A stretch of 64,000 nucleotides of DNA from CAMLOF01 sp041913045 (GTDB taxonomy: Bacteria > Pseudomonadota > Gammaproteobacteria > Burkholderiales > Burkholderiaceae_C). The notes beneath the pieces are model-generated. The model worked only from the letters and a program-made list of their open reading frames with translations, was not told the DNA's origin and searched no databases. The position numbers and the translations under genes are program-made. This document shows, in pieces, positions 58,743-64,000 of this stretch. Each line of letters begins with the position of its first letter. Positions within the stretch are counted from its first letter, which is position 1. The DNA lies in the NCBI GenBank assembly GCA_041913045.1, contig JAYSGB010000005.1, positions 1 through 64,000 on the forward strand. The letters are read 5' to 3'.

Positions 58743-58805
58743 ACAGAAAAGCCGCCAATCGACCGGCAATTGGGGGCCAGGGCTGTAAAGTCTCTGGCCC
58801 TTTTT
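58731..58805 (+). promoter_or_regulatory. pheST attenuator: competing hairpins and terminator
   Basis: Region 1 CGGTTTTTCTG (58731-58741, with the Phe codons) pairs with CAGAAAAGCCG (58744-58754). GCCGCCAA (58751-58758) can instead pair with TTGGGGGC (58770-58777), which overlaps the terminator strand GGGCCAG (58774-58780). The terminator is completed by CTGGCCC (58794-58800) and five Ts. Stalling at Phe codons would favour the antiterminator. Confidence 0.65.
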
Positions 58806-58848
58806 CATTTGGATTTCGCCCTTCATGGGCAAGCCGTGGACCGTTGAG

Positions 58849-59919
58849 ATGAACGACCTCGATTCCCTGGTGCAGTCGGCACGCGAGCTGTTCGCGCAGG
58901 CTGCCACCCCCGCCGACCTTGAAAACGCCAAGGCCCAGTACCTGGGCAAGAGCGGCCGTATGACCGAGCTGATGAAAGGCATGGCAGCGCTCAGCGTGGA
59001 AGAGAAGAAGACCCGCGGCGCGGCTATCAACGTGGCCAAGCAGGCGATTGAGGCGGCATTGAACGAGCGCCGTCAGGCCCTGGCCGAGGCCGAACTGCAA
59101 CGCCAGTTGCAGGCCGAAGCGCTTGACGTAACCTTGCCTGGCCGTCAGCGTGGCACCGGCGGTCTGCACCCCGTGAGCCTGACGATGGAACGCATCGAGG
59201 CGATCTTCGGCTCCATGGGCTTTGAAGTGGCCGACGGTCCCGAGATCGAATCCGACTGGTTCAACTTCACCGCACTGAACACGCCCGAAGACCATCCAGC
59301 GCGTTCCATGCACGACACCTTCTACGTGGAAGGAGGCTCCGAGAAGGCGCCCAACCTGCTGCGTACGCACACCAGCCCCATGCAGATCCGCCACGCGGTG
59401 CAGCACGTCAAGCGTCACAAGGCCCTGGCTGGTGCGTCTGCGAACGAACTGTTCAGTGGCGACATGCCCGAAATCCGCGTCATCGCGCCGGGCCGCACCT
59501 ACCGGGTGGACAGCGACGCCACCCACTCGCCCATGTTCCACCAGTGCGAAGGCCTGTGGATTGGCGAGAACGTGAGCTTCAAGGACCTGAAGTTCGTGTT
59601 CACCGATTTCTGCCGCACCTTCTTCGAGTCGGATGACTTGGTGCTGCGTTTCCGCCCGAGCTTCTTCCCCTTCACCGAGCCCAGCGCCGAGATCGACATC
59701 CAGTTCCAGACAGGCCCGCTGGCGGGCCGTTGGCTGGAGGTGGCCGGTAGCGGCCAGGTGCACCCGAACGTGGTGCGCAACATGGGGCTGGACCCCGAGA
59801 AATACATCGGCTTTGCCTTTGGCATGGGGCCGGACCGCCTGACCATGCTGCGCTATGGCGTCAATGACCTGCGCCTGTTCTTCGACGGCGACATCCGCTT
59901 CCTGAGCCAGTTCCGCTGA
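58849..59919 (+). CDS. pheS: Phenylalanyl-tRNA synthetase alpha subunit
   Basis: 356 residues from ATG 58849 (MNDLDSLVQSARELF); ATG 58825 would add eight residues. The coiled-coil N-terminal arm is followed by the class II core: HPVSLTMERIEAIFGSMGFE, motif 2 (ATHSPMFHQCEG) and motif 3 GFAFGMGPDRLTML. It pairs with PheT as an alpha2beta2 enzyme. Expression is probably controlled by the attenuator just upstream. Confidence 0.96.
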   Translation: MNDLDSLVQSARELFAQAATPADLENAKAQYLGKSGRMTELMKGMAALSVEEKKTRGAAINVAKQAIEAALNERRQALAEAELQRQLQAEALDVTLPGRQRGTGGLHPVSLTMERIEAIFGSMGFEVADGPEIESDWFNFTALNTPEDHPARSMHDTFYVEGGSEKAPNLLRTHTSPMQIRHAVQHVKRHKALAGASANELFSGDMPEIRVIAPGRTYRVDSDATHSPMFHQCEGLWIGENVSFKDLKFVFTDFCRTFFESDDLVLRFRPSFFPFTEPSAEIDIQFQTGPLAGRWLEVAGSGQVHPNVVRNMGLDPEKYIGFAFGMGPDRLTMLRYGVNDLRLFFDGDIRFLSQFR

Positions 59920-59948
59920 TCTGCCAACGCATTCCGAGAGTCTGAAAC

Positions 59949-62375
59949 ATGCAATTCCCCGAGTCCTGGCTGCGTGAATTCTGCAACCCGCCCCTGACCA
60001 GCCAGCAGCTGGCCGACACCCTGACCATGGCCGGTCTGGAGGTGGAGGAGTGCGTGCCTGTGGCGCCGCCTTTTACCAAGATCGTCGTGGGCGCCATTGT
60101 TGAAGCCGAGCAACACCCCAACGCCGACCGCCTGCGCGTGTGCAAGGTGGACGCGGGTACTGGTGAACTGCTGCAGATCGTCTGCGGCGCGCCCAACGCC
60201 CGTGTGGGCATCAAGGTGCCCTGTGCCCTGGTGGGGGCCGAGTTGCCCCCGGGCGAAGATGGCAAACCCTTCCTGATCAAGGTGGGCAAGCTGCGCGGCG
60301 TGGAAAGCTACGGCATGCTGTGCTCTGCCCGCGAACTGGGCCTGTCCGAGGACCACGGCGGCCTACTGGAGCTGGCTGGCGACGCCCATGTGGGGCAGGA
60401 CATCCGCGAGCACCTCAAGCTCGACGACCGCCTGTTCACCCTCAAGCTCACGCCCAACCTGGCGCATTGCCTGAGTGTGTATGGCATTGCGCGTGAAGTG
60501 GCTGCACTCACCGGTGCGCCCCTCAATGCGCCCGTTTATCCCAAGCTGGAGGCAGCACATGCCGACAAGCTGCCCGTGACAGTGCAGTCGCCCGATCTGT
60601 GCGGCCGCTTCACCGGGCGCATCGTGCGGGGCATCAATCCGCAGGCACAAACGCCCGCCTGGATGGTGGAGCGTCTGGCCCGTTGTGGCCAGCGTAGCTT
60701 GTCGGCGCTGGTGGACATCTCCAACTACGTGATGTTCGAGTTGGGTCGCCCATCGCACATCTTCGATCTGGACAAGATTCACGGCGGCCTGCAGGTGCGC
60801 TGGGGCAAGGCGGGCGAGCAGCTCAAGCTGCTCAACGGCAACACCGTCACGGTGGACGAGACCGTGGGCGTCATTGCCGACGACAAAGAGGTCGAGTCGC
60901 TCGCGGGCATCATGGGTGGCGACGCCACGGCCGTGGGTGACGATACGCGCAACGTCTTCGTGGAAGCGGCGTTCTGGTGGCCCAAGGCCATCGCGGGCCG
61001 TTCGCGCCGCTACAACTTCAGCACCGACGCGGGCCACCGCTTCGAGCGCGGGGTCGACCCCCAGCTCACCGTGGAACACGTCGAGCGCATCACCGACCTC
61101 ATCCTGCAAATTTGCGGCGGCCAGGCCGGCCCCATAGACGACCACATCGTCAACATGCCCGAGTCCAAGCCGGTCACGCTGCGTGTGGCACGGGCGGCCA
61201 AGGTCATTGGCATGCCGGTCACGCAGCAGCAGTGCGCCGACGCGCTGCGTCGCCTCAGCCTGCCTGTGAGCGAAGGTGAGGGCACGGTTACCGTCACGCC
61301 GCCGTCCTTCCGTTTCGATCTGCAGATCGAGGAAGACCTGATCGAAGAAGTGGCGCGCGTCATCGGCTACGACCACCTGCCGCACACCCCGCCGCTCGCG
61401 CCTGTGACGGCCAAGATCCGCCCCGAGAGCCGCCGCGCGCCCTTCCAGTTGCGCCGCCAACTGGCGCAACTGGGGTACCAGGAAACCATCAACTACAGCT
61501 TCGTGGAGGAGCGCTGGGAGCGCGATTACGCGGGCAATGCTGACCCCATCCGCCTGCTCAACCCCATTGCCAGCCAGATGAACGTGATGCGTTCTTCGCT
61601 GCTGGGCAGCCTGCTGGCTGTGCTCAAGTTCAACACCGACCGCAAGGCGCACCGTGTGCGTGTGTTTGAGTTGGGTCGGGTGTTCAGCAAAGATGCATCG
61701 GTGGCCGACAGCGACACCGCTGTGGCCGGTTTTGCGCAGCCCATGCGTGTGGCGGGCGTGGCCTATGGCGACGACGCCAGCCTGCAGTGGGGCACGCCTG
61801 CGCGCGCCGTGGACTTCTTTGATGTCAAGGGTGATGTCGAAGCTTTGCTGGCGCCGCGTGTGCCAACCTTCGAACCTGCAACCCACCCCGCCATGCACCC
61901 GGGCCGCTGCGCCCGCGTGTTGCTGAACGGGCAGCCTGTGGGCTATGTGGGTGAACTGCACCCGCGTTGGCGCCAGTTGGAAGGCTGGCAGCAAGCCCCC
62001 GTGATGTTCGAACTGGACCTGCCTGCCGTTCTGGAGCGTGACGTTCCCGTGGCACAAGCGGTGACTCGCCACCAGCCAGTGGAGCGTGACATTGCCGTGG
62101 TCGTCAAGGAAGGCGTCACCCACGCGGCCTTGATGGGCGCGGTTCATGCAGCAGCCACCAACGGCTGGCTCAAGCAAGCTGTGCTGTTTGACGTATACCG
62201 GCCCAAGAAGGGTGCGGAACAGGCAGGCGGCCTGGCAGCCGACGAAAAGAGCCTGGCCGTGCGTCTGACCCTGGAGCGCAGCGATGCCACGCTCACGGAC
62301 GAGGAAATCGAGGGCGTTGTGCAGGCCGTTCTGGCCGAGTTGGCACAGCGCGTGCAAGCCCGCTTGCGCGCCTGA
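59949..62375 (+). CDS. pheT: Phenylalanyl-tRNA synthetase beta subunit
   Basis: 808 residues. EMAP/tRNA-binding domain (VVGAIVEAEQHPNADRLRVC), B3/4 editing domain, B5 domain, catalytic-like core and C-terminal ferredoxin-fold anticodon-binding domain (RDIAVVVKEGVTHAALMGAV). Length is normal. It begins 29 bases after pheS and ends 26 before ihfA. Confidence 0.97.
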   Translation: MQFPESWLREFCNPPLTSQQLADTLTMAGLEVEECVPVAPPFTKIVVGAIVEAEQHPNADRLRVCKVDAGTGELLQIVCGAPNARVGIKVPCALVGAELPPGEDGKPFLIKVGKLRGVESYGMLCSARELGLSEDHGGLLELAGDAHVGQDIREHLKLDDRLFTLKLTPNLAHCLSVYGIAREVAALTGAPLNAPVYPKLEAAHADKLPVTVQSPDLCGRFTGRIVRGINPQAQTPAWMVERLARCGQRSLSALVDISNYVMFELGRPSHIFDLDKIHGGLQVRWGKAGEQLKLLNGNTVTVDETVGVIADDKEVESLAGIMGGDATAVGDDTRNVFVEAAFWWPKAIAGRSRRYNFSTDAGHRFERGVDPQLTVEHVERITDLILQICGGQAGPIDDHIVNMPESKPVTLRVARAAKVIGMPVTQQQCADALRRLSLPVSEGEGTVTVTPPSFRFDLQIEEDLIEEVARVIGYDHLPHTPPLAPVTAKIRPESRRAPFQLRRQLAQLGYQETINYSFVEERWERDYAGNADPIRLLNPIASQMNVMRSSLLGSLLAVLKFNTDRKAHRVRVFELGRVFSKDASVADSDTAVAGFAQPMRVAGVAYGDDASLQWGTPARAVDFFDVKGDVEALLAPRVPTFEPATHPAMHPGRCARVLLNGQPVGYVGELHPRWRQLEGWQQAPVMFELDLPAVLERDVPVAQAVTRHQPVERDIAVVVKEGVTHAALMGAVHAAATNGWLKQAVLFDVYRPKKGAEQAGGLAADEKSLAVRLTLERSDATLTDEEIEGVVQAVLAELAQRVQARLRA

Positions 62376-62401
62376 GCGCCAACCACGGAGGAGGAATATT
62401 C

Positions 62402-62731
62402 ATGACCGACAAGCTGACCGATCTCGAATCGAACGCCTTGACCAAGGCACAACTGGCCGAGTTGCTGTTCGAGCAGATTGGTTTGAACAAGCGTGAGTCC
62501 AAAGACATGGTGGATGCGTTCTTTGAACTCATCAGCCAGAGCCTGGTGGACGGGCAGGACGTGAAGATATCGGGCTTTGGAAATTTCCAGATCCGCACCA
62601 AGGCTGCCCGCCCTGGGCGCAACCCGCGCACTGGCGAGCCGGTTGCCATTGAGGCCCGGCGGGTGGTGACCTTCCACGCCAGCCCCAAGCTCAAAGACTC
62701 GGTGCAAACTGGCGGAAACACAGCCGCTTGA
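62402..62731 (+). CDS. ihfA: Integration host factor alpha subunit
   Basis: 109 residues. LTKAQLAELLFEQIGLNKRE, the core ISGFGNFQIRTKAARPGRNPRTGEPVAIEARR with the DNA-bending Pro arm, and a short C-terminal extension. GGAGGAGG precedes the ATG. IHF bends DNA in recombination, phage packaging and regulation; tyrosine integrases such as the one at 17.9 kb often need it. Confidence 0.97.
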   Translation: MTDKLTDLESNALTKAQLAELLFEQIGLNKRESKDMVDAFFELISQSLVDGQDVKISGFGNFQIRTKAARPGRNPRTGEPVAIEARRVVTFHASPKLKDSVQTGGNTAA

Positions 62732-62739
62732 TTGAACAG

Positions 62740-62763
62740 AAAGGGCCCGCGAGGGCCCTTTTT
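62740..62763. terminator. Terminator at the end of the thrS-ihfA operon
   Basis: AAAGGGCCC, loop GCGA, GGGCCCTTT plus Ts. It is also suitable for the convergent EamA gene, whose stop it touches. Confidence 0.9.
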
Positions 62764-63656
62764 CATGACTTCGCGGTACGGCGTGTGCCGCTGCCTGGCG
62801 CCACCAGGCCCGTGGCCAAGGCCACGCCACACAGGATGATGGCGCCGCCTACCACCATCCAAAGGGTGATGGGTTCGCCCAGCAGCAGCGCCCCGTAGAA
62901 CAAAGCGAACACGGGTATCAAAAACGTCACGGTCAACGTCTTACTGGGGCCCGCTTTTTCGATCAAACGGAAAAACAGGATGTAAGCCACGGCAGTGCAA
63001 AGCACGCCCACGGCGAGCACCGACCACCAAGCCAATGCACTGGGGTTTTGCTCGGGCCAGAACCACAGCGTGGGAATGGCCAAACCCAGCGTGGCGCCGA
63101 ACTGGCTGCCCGTGGCCGTGGCCAGCGGGTGCACGCCGGTCAGGAACTTCTTGGTGTAGCTGGCCGCGATACCGTAGCACAGCGTGGCACCCAGGCAGGC
63201 CACCACGGCCCAGCCGGTGCCGCCAGGCTTGAAGCTGGCTTTGTTCCATGAAAGCAGTGCAACGCCTACAAAACCTATGGCCAGGCCCACTGCACGCCAC
63301 TGTCCCGGCCGCTCCTTCAGCCACAGCCAAGCCACCAGTGCCCCGAACAATGGCACCGTGGCATTCAGGATGGCTGAAAGCCCCGTGGTGATGGACAGCA
63401 GCGCGTACGCATACAGCGCAAACGGCAGGCCCGAATTCAACACACCCACAAAAAGAATGCGCCCTGCGTTTTGGCGGAACGCGTTCCATTGGCCGCTGAG
63501 CAGCAGCACCGGCAGCAGAGCAATGCTGGCCACGGCCACCCGAGCACCAGCGGTGGCCCAGGCACCAAATTCGGCGGCGCCAAAGCGCATGAACAGGAAG
63601 GACGAGCCCCAAAGGGCGGCGAGCAGCACGAATTCGGCTGCCAGTTGTTTTTTCAT
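62763..63656 (-). CDS. EamA/DMT-family exporter
   Basis: 297 residues, ten transmembrane helices in two EamA repeats; ALWGSSFLFMRFGAAEFG at the N-terminus, ATVPLFGALVAWLWLKERP and FLIPVFALFYGALLLGEPIT in the second half. The substrate is unknown. It lies 12 bases downstream of the ogt-type gene on the same strand, so the two are probably co-transcribed. Confidence 0.9.
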   Translation of the reverse strand: MKKQLAAEFVLLAALWGSSFLFMRFGAAEFGAWATAGARVAVASIALLPVLLLSGQWNAFRQNAGRILFVGVLNSGLPFALYAYALLSITTGLSAILNATVPLFGALVAWLWLKERPGQWRAVGLAIGFVGVALLSWNKASFKPGGTGWAVVACLGATLCYGIAASYTKKFLTGVHPLATATGSQFGATLGLAIPTLWFWPEQNPSALAWWSVLAVGVLCTAVAYILFFRLIEKAGPSKTLTVTFLIPVFALFYGALLLGEPITLWMVVGGAIILCGVALATGLVAPGSGTRRTAKS

Positions 63657-63668
63657 GGTGTCAGAACG

Positions 63669-64000
63669 TCAGGAGGTTTCCAGCCAAAGCAGCGCGGCTT
63701 TGCGCGCAAGCCCGCCCGTGTAGCCTGTGAGCTGGCCTTGCTGGCCCAGCACACGGTGACACGGCAGCACAATGCCCAGCGGGTTGCGCCCCACCGCGCC
63801 TCCCACAGCGCGAACGGCCCTGGGGCGGCCAACGGCTTGGGCAACGTCGCTGTAGCTGCAGGATTCACCATAGGGTATGTACTGCAACTGCCGCCACACC
63901 GCCTGCTGGAATTCAGTGCCGCAGGACAGGTCCAGCGGCAGGTCGAAATCGCGTCGCTCCCCAGAGAAGTAACCTTGCAGTTGTGCCAAGGTCTCCTCCA
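63669..64000 (-). CDS. ogt: Methylated-DNA-protein-cysteine methyltransferase, 5' end outside window
   Basis: The frame is open to the window edge, so the N-terminal domain is cut. The remaining 110 residues hold the helix-turn-helix QAVWRQLQYIPYGESCSYSDVA and the acceptor Cys in GIVLPCHRV followed by LTGYTGGLARK, the hallmark of Ogt/AGT suicide repair enzymes that remove O6-alkyl groups from guanine. Whether it is Ogt or the C-terminal part of an Ada-like protein cannot be told from this end. Confidence 0.88.
   Translation of the reverse strand, partial: EETLAQLQGYFSGERRDFDLPLDLSCGTEFQQAVWRQLQYIPYGESCSYSDVAQAVGRPRAVRAVGGAVGRNPLGIVLPCHRVLGQQGQLTGYTGGLARKAALLWLETS

Overview
The window is from a high-GC betaproteobacterium, most probably a member of the Comamonadaceae (Acidovorax/Hydrogenophaga-like). 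The evidence is gene content and order (divergent rne/rluC, the imuA-imuB-dnaE2 cassette, ccoI-S-N-O-Q-P-G-H with fnr and hemN, thrS-infC-rpmI-rplT-pheS-pheT-ihfA) and a GC-rich dispersed repeat seen twice, which I recall as common in that family. Almost all of the window is ordinary chromosome. The exception is one integrated element of about 12 kb at 17.8-29.95 kb.

Layout. 0-3.7 kb: end of a probable sox cluster (soxB), an FMN-dependent 2-hydroxyacid dehydrogenase and a hemerythrin. 3.8-11 kb: rne, rluC, an H-NS family gene, gph, a methyltransferase and ylqF. 11.1-17 kb: lexA convergent with imuA-imuB-dnaE2. This SOS mutagenesis block carries a textbook LexA box at each outer end. 17.2 kb: an uncharacterised membrane-anchored protein divergent from imuA.

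17.8-29.95 kb: a P4-like integrated element lying against the 3' end of a tRNA-Leu(UAA) gene. It has a tyrosine integrase, an excisionase-like HTH gene, an operon-leader region with one sequence present twice around its own complement (as in the P4 immunity region), a RadC-like JAMM protein, AlpA, a P4-type primase-helicase and a candidate small terminase. Between alpA and the primase it carries a tail assembly chaperone and a 782-residue tape measure protein, but no head, portal, large terminase, tail tube, baseplate or lysis gene. Replication-type GGGAACA repeats, two copies of a bipartite cos/pac-like motif flanking the terminase-like gene, and TGCCCCC integrase-arm-like arrays at both ends complete it. 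I read it as a phage satellite that may change the tail of its helper. A decayed prophage is the main alternative.

30-40.7 kb: metabolic genes (class I fumarase, acs, ilvD, matB), lgt, a small cytochrome c and a universal stress protein. 40.8-51.8 kb: a microaerobic respiration island encoding cbb3 oxidase, its assembly factors, Fnr and oxygen-independent HemN. FNR-type boxes (TTGAC/T-N4-A/GTCAA) precede ccoI, ccoN, hemN and the distant hemerythrin gene. 51.8-55 kb: an EamA exporter, isocitrate lyase with two operator-like inverted repeats upstream, and a lipoprotein Cu/Zn superoxide dismutase. 55.3-62.7 kb: the translation operon thrS-infC-rpmI-rplT-pheS-pheT-ihfA. In it infC starts at a rare ATC codon, and a six-residue leader peptide ending Phe-Phe-stop before competing hairpins forms a pheM-like attenuator ahead of pheS. 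62.8-64 kb: another EamA exporter and the truncated start of an ogt-type DNA repair gene.
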